64,000 nucleotides of DNA from Erythrobacter cryptus DSM 12079 (GCF_000422985.1 NZ_AUHC01000001.1:124001-188000), one strand, 5' to 3'; shown: positions 44,964 through 54,402, counted from the stretch's first letter. A program made the numbers and translations. Notes: generated by a model from the letters alone, not told the origin.

Positions 44964-46115
44964 ATGTCCAGCGCCCAGCTCGATTACTATCAGACGCTCG
45001 AGGTCAGCCGTGACGCCGACGGCGAGACCCTGAAGCGCGCCTATCGCAAGCTGGCAATGAAATATCACCCGGACCGCAATCCGGGCGATGCCAGCTGCGA
45101 GGCCAAGTTCAAGGCGATCAACGAGGCCTATGACTGCCTCAAGGACCCGCAAAAGCGCGCCGCCTATGACCGCTACGGCCACGAGGCCTTCACCCAGGGG
45201 ATGAACGGCGGCGGCGGTGCGGGGCCCTTTGGCGGCGGCTTCGGGTCGCGCGGCGACTTTGCCGATATCGGCGACATCTTCGAGACCATCTTCGGCAGCG
45301 CCTTTGGCACCGGCGGGGCGCAGCGCCAGCACAGCCGCCGCGGGGCCGATCTGCGCTATGACCTGCAAGTGAGCCTCGAGGAGGCCTTCCACGGCAAGTC
45401 GACCGAGATCGAGATCGAGGTCAGCGCCCCGTGCGAGACCTGCGAGGGCACCGGCGCCACCCCCGGCACCAGCGAGCGCACCTGCAACCTTTGCCATGGC
45501 ATGGGTTCGGTCCGCGCCAAGCAGGGCCTGTTCGTAATCGAGCGCCCGTGCCCCACCTGTTCGGGCCGCGGCACGGTGATCGAGAACCCCTGCCGGGTGT
45601 GCCGGGGCGAGGGCAGGGTGGACAAGCCCCAGACCCTCAAGGTCGATATTCCCGCCGGGGTCGATACCGGCACCCGCATCCGTCTTGCCGGCAAGGGCGA
45701 GGCCGGCCAGCGCGGCGCGCCGGCGGGCGATCTTTACATCTTCCTCCATGTAAAGCCGCACCCGCTGTTCGAGCGCGATGGCACCACGCTTGCCACCCGG
45801 GTGCCGATCAGCTTCACCACCGCGGCGCTCGGTGGGTGCGTCGAGATCCCCGATCTTGGCGGCGGGGTGAACCGACTCGAGATTCCGCCGGGCATCCAGT
45901 CGGGCAAGCAGCTGCGCATCCGCGGGGCCGGGATGCCGATGCTTCAGGGGCGCGGGCGCGGCGATCTGGTGGCCGAGATCGTGGTCGAGACCCCGACCCG
46001 CCTCACCCGCCGCCAGCGCGAGCTGCTCGAGGAGTTCCGCACCACCGAAACCGGCGAGGAATGCCCCGAAAGCCGCAGTTTCTTTGCCAAGCTCAAGGAA
46101 GCTTTCGGCGGCTGA
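44964..46115 (+). CDS. dnaJ: Chaperone protein DnaJ
   Basis: The 383-residue Hsp40 co-chaperone. J-domain residues 1-70 hold the HPD tripeptide (H35-P-D37 in YHPDRNPGDASC), followed by a Gly/Phe-rich linker and a zinc-finger region with four CxxCxGxG-like repeats (CETCEGTGATPG, CNLCHGMGS, CPTCSGRGT, CRVCRGEGR). The C-terminal substrate-binding beta-domains follow (VKPHPLFERDGTTLATRVPISFTTAALGGCVEIPDL). Unusually, its start is 91 bp after dnaK, across a hairpin, so it may have its own or attenuated expression. It is convergent with the patatin gene. Confidence 0.97.
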   Translation: MSSAQLDYYQTLEVSRDADGETLKRAYRKLAMKYHPDRNPGDASCEAKFKAINEAYDCLKDPQKRAAYDRYGHEAFTQGMNGGGGAGPFGGGFGSRGDFADIGDIFETIFGSAFGTGGAQRQHSRRGADLRYDLQVSLEEAFHGKSTEIEIEVSAPCETCEGTGATPGTSERTCNLCHGMGSVRAKQGLFVIERPCPTCSGRGTVIENPCRVCRGEGRVDKPQTLKVDIPAGVDTGTRIRLAGKGEAGQRGAPAGDLYIFLHVKPHPLFERDGTTLATRVPISFTTAALGGCVEIPDLGGGVNRLEIPPGIQSGKQLRIRGAGMPMLQGRGRGDLVAEIVVETPTRLTRRQRELLEEFRTTETGEECPESRSFFAKLKEAFGG

Positions 46116-46195
46116 TGGGGGCGGGCGCGGGCGCGCCTTGTCGGGTCTTGGCGTGATGGCCTCGGCAGGCCGCCCCACGCAACGGCAACCGATGG

Positions 46196-48511
46196 TCAAC
46201 CGAGCCTTTCGTGCACCTCGCGCCGGATCTGTGTGAGCAGGCCCATGGCGCAGCGCCCGGCGATTTCCTCCTCCTCGAGCACGGCGAGGAACAGCGCGCG
46301 CTTGGCCGCGCGCAGGCTGGCGGGCGGCACGCCCCCGGGCACGGTCGAGGCGATGAGGTCGATCATCCGCTCGGTCCCGTGCAGCCGGCCCCACAGATAA
46401 TCATTCTCGCGGTAGTCGCGGCTGAAGAAGGCGCCGAAATTGTAGAACTCGATGCCGCGCAAGGTCGCCGCGGTGCCGCCCTCGCGGATGCTGCGCGCAT
46501 CCTCGGGCGAGATGCGATCGATCTTGACCGGGTTGAACTCATCCAGCCCCTCGCGCCGGGTCAGCGGTAGGGTGGCGACATCGTAGAAGGGAAAGCCGAG
46601 ATAGGTGAGCAGCATCCGTCGCTTGAGGAGCTTGGGACTGTCCTCCAGCGCGGCGATCAGCATTTCCTCGGCTGCAAGGTCGGTCGCGGGCAGCAGCCTT
46701 TCAGTGGCGAGGAAATCGAGCACCGCGTCCGGAGCGTCGTGGGCACGCGCGGCCAGTGCGGCAAAGCGCGGCGATTGCAGCACCTCCTCGTCGGCCTTGT
46801 GATAAAGCGCGATGATTTCAAAAATCCGGTCGCGCCCCCGGTCAAGCGCCTCATCAGGGATGGCCGGATCAAGCTCCCAATCGCGCGCCAGCTTGCGCGT
46901 CAGCAATTGCAGGCGGCGGATGCGAAAGCCGGTGTCGTGCGCGCGGAAAAAGGCGATCGCCTGCGCGCTTGCCCCGCCGCTGCTGTCGGTCAGCTCGGTC
47001 AGCCCGCGTTCGGCCAGCGCAGCGCGCAGCCGGCTGACCAACTCGGCAGGATCGGCCATCGGCGTTCCTGCTGCCTTGAGCGTGAGCCGGGCGAGTTGAT
47101 CGAGGATCGCCTCGAACTTGGTCAGCGCATAGGCGGCAAAGGCATAGCCGGCGCGCTCGGCCGCGGCCTGCTGCGCCTTGGCCCGCCAGGCCGCAAGCCG
47201 CTTGGGCGTCGGCCGATCGAGCAGGAAGGTATAGCCGAACAATCGTTCCACCGCGCGGTCGATATCGGGCTGCAACGCCATGACGATGCGCCTCAGCCGC
47301 GCCGCCTCGCGCGATTGCTGGGCAATGCGTTCGAGATCGTCGCGGATCGGCTGTTCACGCGGGATGGTCGAAAGCGAGCCGAAGATCGCACCGAAGAAGC
47401 CGACCTCGCGCCGCCGCGTGCCGGGGGCAGGGCCGCTGCCTTCCGGGCGCGGGTCGAGATAGACGAAGCGGCGATCGACCTCGCGCTGCGCCGGGCGCCC
47501 GTGCAGCGCCCCGAGCGCGGCGCCGAAGGGGGCGTTGACCAGCACCGCTCCGTCGATCAGCGCCACCTGATCGAGCGTGCCGGCACGCACATGGGCGGGC
47601 ATGGTCCGGGCCAGAAAGGTCTCACGGCTGTGCCAGATGTGCCCCTGAGCCTCAGCCAGGGCGTCGATTTCTGCCAGGGTCAGCGGCGGAAAGGCGCCGG
47701 GAAAGCTGGCCGTGGCGCGCGCGGCCAGCACCAGTTCGAGCCGGTCGGCCAGCACCTGCGGCGGGTCGGCGCCAACCGAGGCGCGAAAGCAGATCGGCAG
47801 GCGGTGCTCGGTCTCCTCCACCTCGGGGGGAGAGTGGAGCCGCAGGGTTTCGGGATGGCCGCGAAAATCGGTCGCCGTCACCACCAGATCGACCGGGTGG
47901 CCTGGCGGTAGCAGCGGCGCGCCGTCGCCCTCCTCGGCCATGCGCGCCAGCGCCTCGTAGAGCATGGCGGAAAAGCGCGTGCCCGAGAAGGGCGGTTCAA
48001 ACCAGCGCCCGCGCACGAAGCGCGAGACCTTTCGCCGCACCTCGGCGCGCGTTTCGGGCGAGACCGTGGCGCTCACCCCATTGTCGGGGCGCGAGAGGAA
48101 CCATTCGGCGATCGGCTGCGCCCAGAACTTGGCATAGCGCCACAAGGGCTCGGCCTCGGGATCGGTGAGCGCGCTGACATCGGCATTGGCAAGCCACAGA
48201 TCCGTGAGCGGCTCGAGGCTGTGGCCGGCATGGATCGCCTGGGCCAGGAACACCGCGTTGATGCCCCCCGCGCTCGCCCCGGTGAGGATGTCGGGCAGCA
48301 CCCTCAGGCGCATGGCGTGCTCGCGCTCGATCATCGCCAGCACATCAAGATAGGCCGCGGCCGCGCCTTCGAGCCGCACCGCCGAAGGGTGATGAAAGGC
48401 GCGGCTGGCGCGGGCAAGATGCCAGACTTCCTTCGTGATGCCATGCATGTAGACCGCAAGGCTGATGCCGCCATAGCAGACAAGGGCAAGGCGCAGTTCC
48501 TTCTGGCGCAT
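46196..48511 (-). CDS. Patatin-like phospholipase with DUF3376 domain
   Basis: A 771-residue protein with an N-terminal patatin-like serine hydrolase (starting MRQKELRLALVCYGGISLAVYMHGITKEVWHLA). The oxyanion region CYGGISLAVYMHG, the nucleophile elbow GxSxG (LTGASAGGINAVFLAQAI, Ser about residue 84) and the catalytic Asp of LIDGAVLVNAPFG are present. The remaining 400 residues match the DUF3376 patatin-associated family by pattern (AIFGSLSTIPREQP, FLLDRPTPKRLAAW). Probably a lipid acyl-hydrolase at the membrane. The TTG two codons upstream is out-competed by the ATG at 48511 (AGGGA upstream). It faces dnaJ convergently and radA divergently. Confidence 0.9.
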   Translation of the reverse strand: MRQKELRLALVCYGGISLAVYMHGITKEVWHLARASRAFHHPSAVRLEGAAAAYLDVLAMIEREHAMRLRVLPDILTGASAGGINAVFLAQAIHAGHSLEPLTDLWLANADVSALTDPEAEPLWRYAKFWAQPIAEWFLSRPDNGVSATVSPETRAEVRRKVSRFVRGRWFEPPFSGTRFSAMLYEALARMAEEGDGAPLLPPGHPVDLVVTATDFRGHPETLRLHSPPEVEETEHRLPICFRASVGADPPQVLADRLELVLAARATASFPGAFPPLTLAEIDALAEAQGHIWHSRETFLARTMPAHVRAGTLDQVALIDGAVLVNAPFGAALGALHGRPAQREVDRRFVYLDPRPEGSGPAPGTRRREVGFFGAIFGSLSTIPREQPIRDDLERIAQQSREAARLRRIVMALQPDIDRAVERLFGYTFLLDRPTPKRLAAWRAKAQQAAAERAGYAFAAYALTKFEAILDQLARLTLKAAGTPMADPAELVSRLRAALAERGLTELTDSSGGASAQAIAFFRAHDTGFRIRRLQLLTRKLARDWELDPAIPDEALDRGRDRIFEIIALYHKADEEVLQSPRFAALAARAHDAPDAVLDFLATERLLPATDLAAEEMLIAALEDSPKLLKRRMLLTYLGFPFYDVATLPLTRREGLDEFNPVKIDRISPEDARSIREGGTAATLRGIEFYNFGAFFSRDYRENDYLWGRLHGTERMIDLIASTVPGGVPPASLRAAKRALFLAVLEEEEIAGRCAMGLLTQIRREVHERLG

Positions 48512-48584
48512 GGACAATCCCTAGCGGCCAAGCGGCACGCGATGCAATTGCGTTCAGCATCTGTTCCGGTTAAGGCAGGTGATC

Positions 48585-49964
48585 ATGGCAAAACCCAAGC
48601 GCCGCTATGTCTGTCAGGAATGCGGGGCGGTCGCGCACCGCTGGCAGGGGCAATGCGGCGATTGCGGGGCGTGGAACACGCTGGTCGAGGATGTGCCGGC
48701 AAGCGTCTTTGCGCAAAGGCACGATCTCTCGCAGGGTGGGCGGCTCGTGGCCTTCGAGCCGCTCGATGCGCCGGCGCCGCTGCCGCAGCGCACCTCGAGC
48801 GGCCTTGCCGAGTTCGATCGGGCGCTGGGCGGCGGGTTGGTGCCGGGATCGGCGGTGCTGCTGGGCGGCGATCCGGGTATCGGCAAGTCCACCCTGCTGC
48901 TCCAGACCGCGGCCAGCATCGCCCGCAGCGGGCTTGATGTCGTCTATGTCAGCGGCGAGGAGGCCGCCGGCCAGGTGCGGCTGCGCGCGGCGCGCATGGG
49001 GGTGGCGGCAGCGCCGATCCGGCTGGCGGCGGAAACCTCGGTGCGCGACATCCTCACCACGCTGGCCGAAGGGCCGCCCCCGGCGCTGCTGGTGATCGAT
49101 TCGATCCAGACCATGCACGCCGACATGATCGAGGGTGCCCCCGGCACGGTCAGCCAGGTGCGCGGCTGCGCGCTCGAGCTTATCCGCTACGCCAAGGAGA
49201 GCGGCTGCGCGCTGGTGCTCGTTGGCCATGTCACCAAGGATGGCAGCATCGCCGGGCCGCGGGTGCTTGAGCACATGGTCGATGTGGTGATGAGCTTCGA
49301 GGGCGAACGCTCGCACCAGTATCGCATCCTGCGCGCGCTCAAGAACCGTTTCGGCGCGGTGGACGAGATCGGGGTCTTTGCCATGGCGGGCGAGGGGCTG
49401 GAGGAGGTGGCCAACCCCTCGCTGCTGTTCCTTTCCGGGCGCGAACGCCCGGTGGCGGGAAGCGCGGTGTTCCCTGCGCTCGAGGGCACCCGTCCGGTGC
49501 TGGTCGAGATCCAGGCGCTGATCGTGCGGCTGCAATCGGGCGCAACGCCGCGCCGCGCGGTGGTGGGGTGGGACAGCGGGCGGCTGGCAATGCTGCTTGC
49601 GGTGCTCGAATCGCGCTGCGGGCTCAATTTCTCGGCCGCCGAGGTCTATCTCAATGTCGCCGGGGGCTATCGCCTGACCGATCCGGCGGCCGATCTTGCC
49701 GTGGCCGCGGCGCTGGTCTCGGCGCTGGCGGACCGGCCCTTGCCCGACAAGACCGCCTGGTTCGGCGAGGTGAGCCTTGCGGGCGAGATCCGCGCCGTGG
49801 CCCATGCCCCGGTGCGGCTGCGCGAGGCGGCCAAGCTCGGCTTTGCCCGCTGCTATGGCCCGCCCGGCGCGCTCGCCGGGGCCGGGCGCGAGGGAGGCGG
49901 GGCCGATTACCGCGAGCTTGGCGCGCTTGCGAACCTCGTTGACCAGGTGATGGGCAGCGCATAA
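48585..49964 (+). CDS. radA: DNA repair protein RadA
   Basis: A 459-residue RecA-like ATPase that promotes branch migration in recombinational repair. Visible are the N-terminal zinc finger CQECG (residues about 9-13) and CGDCG, Walker A GGDPGIGKSTLLLQ, Walker B LLVIDSIQTM, the RadA-specific KNRFGAVDEIGVF motif and a C-terminal Lon-like domain (VYLNVAGGYRLTDPAADLAVAAALVSA). The ATG at 48585 is used; a GTG two codons upstream is possible. It is divergent from the patatin gene (73 bp) and followed by cvpA after 11 bp. Confidence 0.96.
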   Translation: MAKPKRRYVCQECGAVAHRWQGQCGDCGAWNTLVEDVPASVFAQRHDLSQGGRLVAFEPLDAPAPLPQRTSSGLAEFDRALGGGLVPGSAVLLGGDPGIGKSTLLLQTAASIARSGLDVVYVSGEEAAGQVRLRAARMGVAAAPIRLAAETSVRDILTTLAEGPPPALLVIDSIQTMHADMIEGAPGTVSQVRGCALELIRYAKESGCALVLVGHVTKDGSIAGPRVLEHMVDVVMSFEGERSHQYRILRALKNRFGAVDEIGVFAMAGEGLEEVANPSLLFLSGRERPVAGSAVFPALEGTRPVLVEIQALIVRLQSGATPRRAVVGWDSGRLAMLLAVLESRCGLNFSAAEVYLNVAGGYRLTDPAADLAVAAALVSALADRPLPDKTAWFGEVSLAGEIRAVAHAPVRLREAAKLGFARCYGPPGALAGAGREGGGADYRELGALANLVDQVMGSA

Positions 49965-49975
49965 CCAAGCTGGCC

Positions 49976-50530
49976 ATGGCCGGGCTTGACATCATCATTA
50001 TCATCATCGTCGGCGTTGCAGCAGTTGGCGGCTTCACCCGCGGACTGGTGCAGGAAGTGCTCTCGCTTGCCTCGTGGGTGATGGCGGCGCTGGCGCTGCA
50101 CTTTCTGCACCCCTACCTCACCGAGGCGTTGCGCAACGTCTATCGCGCCGAGCCGGCGGTCTCGCTGCTGGCCTTCGTGCTCCTGCTGCTCATTCCCTAT
50201 GCGGCGATGAAGGTGATCACCGGCACTGCGAGCGGCGCCTCGGACGGGGCGGTGCTCGGCCCGATCGATCGGGTGCTCGGTTTCGGCTTCGGCGCGGTCA
50301 AGGGCGCGCTGATCGCGGTCTTTGCCTTTGCCCTGCTGGCGATCGGCTTCGATCAGAGCTGGGGATATCGCGGCAGGCCGCAATGGATCACCGGTGCGCG
50401 CACCTATGCGGCTGCCGATGCCTTCTCGCGTCAGCTGATCCCGGCGATCGCGGTGCAGCGTGAGCGCTTGCGGCGCGAGGCCGAGACGCGCGATGCCGCA
50501 GCCGCGCGCGCCGGGGGCAAGGGCGGCTGA
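49976..50530 (+). CDS. cvpA: CvpA family membrane protein
   Basis: A 184-residue inner-membrane protein with about four hydrophobic segments (residues about 5-25, 35-48, 62-82 and 105-125) and the family start DIIIIIIVGVAAVGGFTRGLVQEVLSLASWVMAALALHF. The GPIDRVLGFGFGAVKGALIAVFAFALLA block is characteristic of the CvpA (colicin V production) family, whose exact function is unclear but is linked to envelope stress and purine-regulon genes in E. coli. A charged C-terminal tail follows. It is 11 bp downstream of radA and 6 bp before the scaffold gene; the radA-cvpA pairing is common in alphaproteobacteria. Confidence 0.88.
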   Translation: MAGLDIIIIIIVGVAAVGGFTRGLVQEVLSLASWVMAALALHFLHPYLTEALRNVYRAEPAVSLLAFVLLLLIPYAAMKVITGTASGASDGAVLGPIDRVLGFGFGAVKGALIAVFAFALLAIGFDQSWGYRGRPQWITGARTYAAADAFSRQLIPAIAVQRERLRREAETRDAAAARAGGKGG

Positions 50531-50536
50531 GCGGGG

Positions 50537-50980
50537 ATGGCAAGGCCCAGTCCTGCGGCACGGCTCTACAGCCCGGGGCTGCTCGCGCTTGCAGCCGAGC
50601 TTTCCGCTTATCCCCTCGATCCGGCCCTGCCACTGCGGGCCGAGGCGCGTTCGCGCAGCTGCGGTAGCGTGATCGCGCTTGGCCTTGCCTGCGATGGGGC
50701 GGGGCTGGTGGAGCGGATCGGGATGATGGTCTCGGCCTGCGCCATCGGCCAGGCCTCGGCCGCGCTCATGGCGCGCGGCGCGATCGGGCAAGGCGCTGCG
50801 GCGATCACCGCCACCGGCGCGCAGCTTGCCGCCTGGCTTGGCGGTGATGCTCCGCTGCCTGATTGGCCGGGGCTTGCCGCGCTGGCACCGGCGCGCGAAC
50901 ATCCCGGGCGGCACGAGGCGCTGCTGCTGCCGTGGAAGGCGGCGGCGCAGGCGCTTTCCTGCCCGGCAGCGGGCGGCTAG
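50537..50980 (+). CDS. NifU/IscU-like iron-sulfur scaffold-type protein
   Basis: A 147-residue protein resembling the IscU/NifU N-terminal scaffold: PAARLYSPGLLALAAELSAYPLD, then RSRSCGSVIALGLACD (Cys42 followed by G-S rather than the canonical G-D) and MMVSACAIGQASAALMARGAIGQ (Cys68). The third IscU cysteine near the C-terminus is not clearly placed; Cys142 lies in a different context. It may therefore be a divergent scaffold or a related protein with altered cluster binding. It follows cvpA by 6 bp. No iscS, hscA or sufBCD genes are nearby. The assignment is by similarity of pattern. Confidence 0.75.
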   Translation: MARPSPAARLYSPGLLALAAELSAYPLDPALPLRAEARSRSCGSVIALGLACDGAGLVERIGMMVSACAIGQASAALMARGAIGQGAAAITATGAQLAAWLGGDAPLPDWPGLAALAPAREHPGRHEALLLPWKAAAQALSCPAAGG

Positions 50981-51038
50981 GGAAGCGGGAAAGTCTCGCG
51001 CAGCGCAGCTGCTGCGCGTGCAAAGGGGAAAGACACGC

Positions 51039-52670
51039 ATGGCACAGGCTGAGGCGCTCGGCACCCGCGAGCCGAGCGAACAGGAAATCCGGCTGGTGAT
51101 CGCCGCCTCGAGCGCGGGCACGATCTTTGAATGGTATGATTTCTTCATCTACGGCACGCTGGCCTACATCCTCAAGGACGCCTTCTACGCCACCGACAAC
51201 GAGACGCTGGGCCTGCTCCTCGTCTGGTCAACCTTCGCGGTCGGCTTTGCCTTTCGCCCGCTGGGGGCGATCCTGTTCGGCTTTCTGGGTGACCGGCTGG
51301 GGCGCAAATACACCTTTCTTGTCACTGTCACGCTGATGGGGATTGCTACCGCGGGCGTCGGTCTCATCCCCACGGTGGACACGATCGGCATGGCCGCCCC
51401 GATCATTGTCATCTGCCTGCGGGTGATCCAGGGCCTGGCGCTGGGCGGGGAATATGGTGGGGCGGCGATCTATGTCGCCGAGCATGCCCCGCCCGAAAAG
51501 CGCGGCTTTTACACCAGCTTCATCCAAGCGAGCGTCGCCGGGGGCTTTGTCCTTTCGATCATGGTGGTGCTCGCCTGCCGGGCGCTGATCCCGGCCGAGG
51601 CCTTTGCCGCCTGGGGTTGGCGCGTGCCTTTCCTGCTCTCGCTGATCCTGCTCGGCATATCGCTGTGGATGCGCCTCAAGCTGTCCGAAAGCCCGGTGTT
51701 CCAGGCGATGAAGGCGGCGGGCGAAACCAGCGGCAACCCCTTTGTCGAAAGCTTCACCTATCCCGGCAACAAGAAGCGCATCTTCGTTGCGCTTTTCGGC
51801 ATCACCGGGGTGCTCACCACGATCTGGTACACCGCCTTCTTCTCCGGCATGAGCTTCCTGCGCGGGCCGATGCATGTCGATGACCTGACCGTCGAATGGG
51901 TGCTGCTGATCTCGGGCCTGATTGCGATGAGCTTCTACCTTGTCGTGGGCAAGTGGTCAGACCGGGTGGGGCGCAAGCTGCCGATCATCATCGGCGCGGC
52001 TCTGACGCTGGTGCTGCTTTTCCCGCTGTTCTGGGCGCTGGGCGGTCTTGCCAATCCCGGCCTTGCCGAAGCCGCGCGCCGCGCCCCGGTGGCGGTGAGC
52101 GGCCCGGCCTGCGAGACCGATCCCTTTGCCGAGCTGTTCCAGCGTGAGCAGACCGATTGCGGCAAGCTGCTCGAAACCCTCACCGCCTCGGGCGTGGCCT
52201 ACAGCCTGACCCCGGGTGATGAACTCTCGCTCACCGTCGGCGGCGAGCCGGTTGCGATCGATCCGGCCTGGTTTGCCGATGCTGCCGCGCGCAAGGCCGG
52301 AGTGCAGGCCGCGCTTGCCGCGCATGGCTTTGACTTTTCCAAGCAGCGCCCCGCGCTGGCCAATGTGCTCGGGATCATCGCGGTGCTGCTGGTGCTGGGG
52401 ATGCTCTCGGCGCTCACCTATGGCTCGGTGGCCGCGCTGCTTTCGGAAATGTTCCCGGCCAAGATCCGCTATTCCTCGATGTCGATCCCCTATCATATCG
52501 GCGCGGGCTACCTTGGCGGATTCCTGCCGCTGATCGCCGGGGTAATCGTGGCGAGCACCGGGGATATTTATGCCGGGCTGTGGTACACTTGGGCGGTGGT
52601 CGCCTTCGGGGTGGTGGTGGCCTGGTGGGGCATTCCGGGCGGGCCGCCGCGAGACTTTGCCGATGACTGA
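51039..52670 (+). CDS. MHS-family MFS transporter (ProP-like)
   Basis: A 543-residue inner-membrane transporter of the metabolite:H+ symporter group. The start SSAGTIFEWYDFFIYGTLAYILKDAFY, the MFS motif GDRLGRKYTFLVTVTLMGIATAGVGLIPT and LRVIQGLALGGEYGGAAIYVAEHAPPEKRGFYTSFIQA are typical. An insertion of about 90 residues (residues about 340-430, beginning GLAEAARRAPVAVSGPACETDPFAELF and containing two cysteines) separates predicted helices in the second half and is likely periplasmic or cytoplasmic; it may hold a disulfide. The start is ATG 51039 (AAGGGGAA upstream). Its substrate is unknown. It overlaps alr by 8 bp. Confidence 0.88.
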   Translation: MAQAEALGTREPSEQEIRLVIAASSAGTIFEWYDFFIYGTLAYILKDAFYATDNETLGLLLVWSTFAVGFAFRPLGAILFGFLGDRLGRKYTFLVTVTLMGIATAGVGLIPTVDTIGMAAPIIVICLRVIQGLALGGEYGGAAIYVAEHAPPEKRGFYTSFIQASVAGGFVLSIMVVLACRALIPAEAFAAWGWRVPFLLSLILLGISLWMRLKLSESPVFQAMKAAGETSGNPFVESFTYPGNKKRIFVALFGITGVLTTIWYTAFFSGMSFLRGPMHVDDLTVEWVLLISGLIAMSFYLVVGKWSDRVGRKLPIIIGAALTLVLLFPLFWALGGLANPGLAEAARRAPVAVSGPACETDPFAELFQREQTDCGKLLETLTASGVAYSLTPGDELSLTVGGEPVAIDPAWFADAAARKAGVQAALAAHGFDFSKQRPALANVLGIIAVLLVLGMLSALTYGSVAALLSEMFPAKIRYSSMSIPYHIGAGYLGGFLPLIAGVIVASTGDIYAGLWYTWAVVAFGVVVAWWGIPGGPPRDFADD

Positions 52671-53748
52671 GCTGCGCCGCGCGTGCCCCTCTGCGACAGC
52701 AGCGGATCTGGCCGTGCCGCCGCCGCAGCTGCGCCTCATTGTCGATCAGGCGGCCCTTGCGGCAAACTGGCGCGCGCTGGCCGCGCTTTCGGGGCGGGCC
52801 GAGACCGGGGCGGCGGTCAAGGCCGATTGCTACGGCCTTGGCATCGACACCTGCGCGCCCGTGCTCCTTGCAGCGGGGTGCCGCAGCTTCTTTGTTGCCC
52901 ATTGGAGCGAGGTGCGCGCGCTTGCGGCCCACGTCCCGGCAGAGGCAATCGCGGTCCTCCACGGTCCGATGAGCGCGGCGGACTGCGCCTTTGCCCGCGC
53001 GTGCGGCGCGGTGCCGGTGATCAATTCGCTCGATCAGGCGCGGCTGTGGAACGCCACGGGGGGTGGGCGCTGCCACCTGATGATCGACACCGGGATCAAC
53101 CGGCTCGGCATTGCCCCGGCCGAGGCGGGCGATCCGGCGATCGCCGCGCTCGAGATTGATATCCTGATGAGCCACCTTGCCAGCGCCGACGAGGACAGCG
53201 CCATGAACGCGCGGCAAGCCGAGCTGCTGCGCGCGCTCGCCCCGGCGATCCCCCATCGGCGCGTGAGCCTTGCCAACAGCGCCGGGATCGCGCTGGGCGA
53301 GCGCTTCGCCTTCGATCTCACGCGGCCGGGGCTTGCGCTCTATGGCGGTGTGCCGCGGGGTGAGCTTGCCCCCCACATCCGCCCCGTCGCCCGGATCGAG
53401 GCGCAGCTTTTGCAATGCCGCGAGATCGGCGCGGGCGAGAGCGTGGGCTACAACGCCGCCTTCACCGCTGCGGCGCCGATGCGCATCGGCACGGTGGCGA
53501 TCGGCTATGCCGATGGCTTCCTGCGCCAGCGCGGGCCGGGCAATGCCCTCCTGCATCAGGGCCGCGCCCTGCCGATCCTTGGCAAGGTGTCGATGGACAT
53601 GGTGGTGGTCGATCTCGGGCCTGCGCCTGATCTTGCCGCGGGTGAATGGGTGGAGGTGCCGTGGAACCTTGCCGATGCAGGGCAGGCCGGCGGGCTTTCG
53701 CCTTACGAGCTGCTCACCACCATCGGGCCACGCCTGCGCCGCTGTTAG
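52663..53748 (+). CDS. alr: Alanine racemase
   Basis: A PLP enzyme interconverting L- and D-alanine for peptidoglycan. The 361-residue protein has the PLP-lysine motif AVKADCYGLG (Lys53; the usual family motif is VVKANAYGHG), the HLMIDTGINRLGI block, SLANSAGIALGERFAFDLTRPGLALYGG, ESVGYNAAFTA and the catalytic-tyrosine region with VAIGYADGFLRQ; the ILGKVSMDMVVVDL block near the C-terminus completes the active site. The ATG at 52663 lies within the end of the upstream transporter gene, an 8-bp overlap. Function as a racemase is expected. Co-expression with the transporter suggests the latter may import an amino acid, but that is inference. Confidence 0.92.
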   Translation: MTELRRACPSATAADLAVPPPQLRLIVDQAALAANWRALAALSGRAETGAAVKADCYGLGIDTCAPVLLAAGCRSFFVAHWSEVRALAAHVPAEAIAVLHGPMSAADCAFARACGAVPVINSLDQARLWNATGGGRCHLMIDTGINRLGIAPAEAGDPAIAALEIDILMSHLASADEDSAMNARQAELLRALAPAIPHRRVSLANSAGIALGERFAFDLTRPGLALYGGVPRGELAPHIRPVARIEAQLLQCREIGAGESVGYNAAFTAAAPMRIGTVAIGYADGFLRQRGPGNALLHQGRALPILGKVSMDMVVVDLGPAPDLAAGEWVEVPWNLADAGQAGGLSPYELLTTIGPRLRRC

Positions 53749-53832
53749 TTTCACCGGGCCGCTTATTGCGCTGCAGCTTGTGCGGGTGCTAAAGGCGGAG
53801 TTCCGGGGAGACATAACAAGGATCGCGGGTCA

Positions 53833-54402
53833 ATGGTCGGAAAGGCGAAGGCAGCATCGCGCGCTGAAGGCGAAGCGATCATCATCAAGAAATACGCCAA
53901 CCGGCGGCTCTACAACACCGCGTCATCGAGCTACATCACGCTTGAAGACCTCGCCCGGATGGTGCGCGAGAATGTCGAGTTCCAGGTGCTCGATGCCAAG
54001 AGCGGGGATGACATCACCCATTCGATCCTCACCCAGATCATCATGGAGGAGGAAGCCAATGGCGGGCAGATGCTCCCGGTGAGCTTCCTGCGCCAGCTCA
54101 TCGGCATGTATGGCAATTCGATGCAGGCGCTGATGCCGTCCTATCTCGAAGCCAGCATGAACAATTTCCGCGAGAACCAGGCCAAGATCCGCGAGGCCTT
54201 TGAAAAGGGTATGAGCGCGGGGCCGCTCGCTGCGCTGCACGAGACCAACATGGCGATGATGCGCGCCGCGGCCGATGTCTTCCTGCCCGCCATGTCCAAG
54301 CCCAAGGACAAGCCGGCACCGCCGCCGCCAGCTGATGAGCTGGCCGAGCTGCGCGCGCAGATGGCGGCGATGCAAAAGCGGCTGGACGAACTCGGCAAAT
54401 AG
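53833..54402 (+). CDS. phaR: PhaR-type polyhydroxyalkanoate synthesis regulator
   Basis: A 189-residue protein that matches the PhaR repressor family: an N-terminal DNA-binding PHB/PHA accumulation regulator domain (IIIKKYANRRLYNTASSSYITLEDLARMVRENVEFQVLDAKSGDDITHSILTQIIMEEEANG, residues about 16-78), the PHB-regulatory middle region (FLRQLIGMYGNSMQALMPSYLEASMNNF) and a C-terminal proline-rich tail ending in a short coil. It represses phasin and PHA synthesis genes in response to polymer; no phaC or phasin gene is in the window. AAGGAT stands about 10 bases before the ATG. It precedes proS by 62 bp. Confidence 0.92.
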   Translation: MVGKAKAASRAEGEAIIIKKYANRRLYNTASSSYITLEDLARMVRENVEFQVLDAKSGDDITHSILTQIIMEEEANGGQMLPVSFLRQLIGMYGNSMQALMPSYLEASMNNFRENQAKIREAFEKGMSAGPLAALHETNMAMMRAAADVFLPAMSKPKDKPAPPPPADELAELRAQMAAMQKRLDELGK

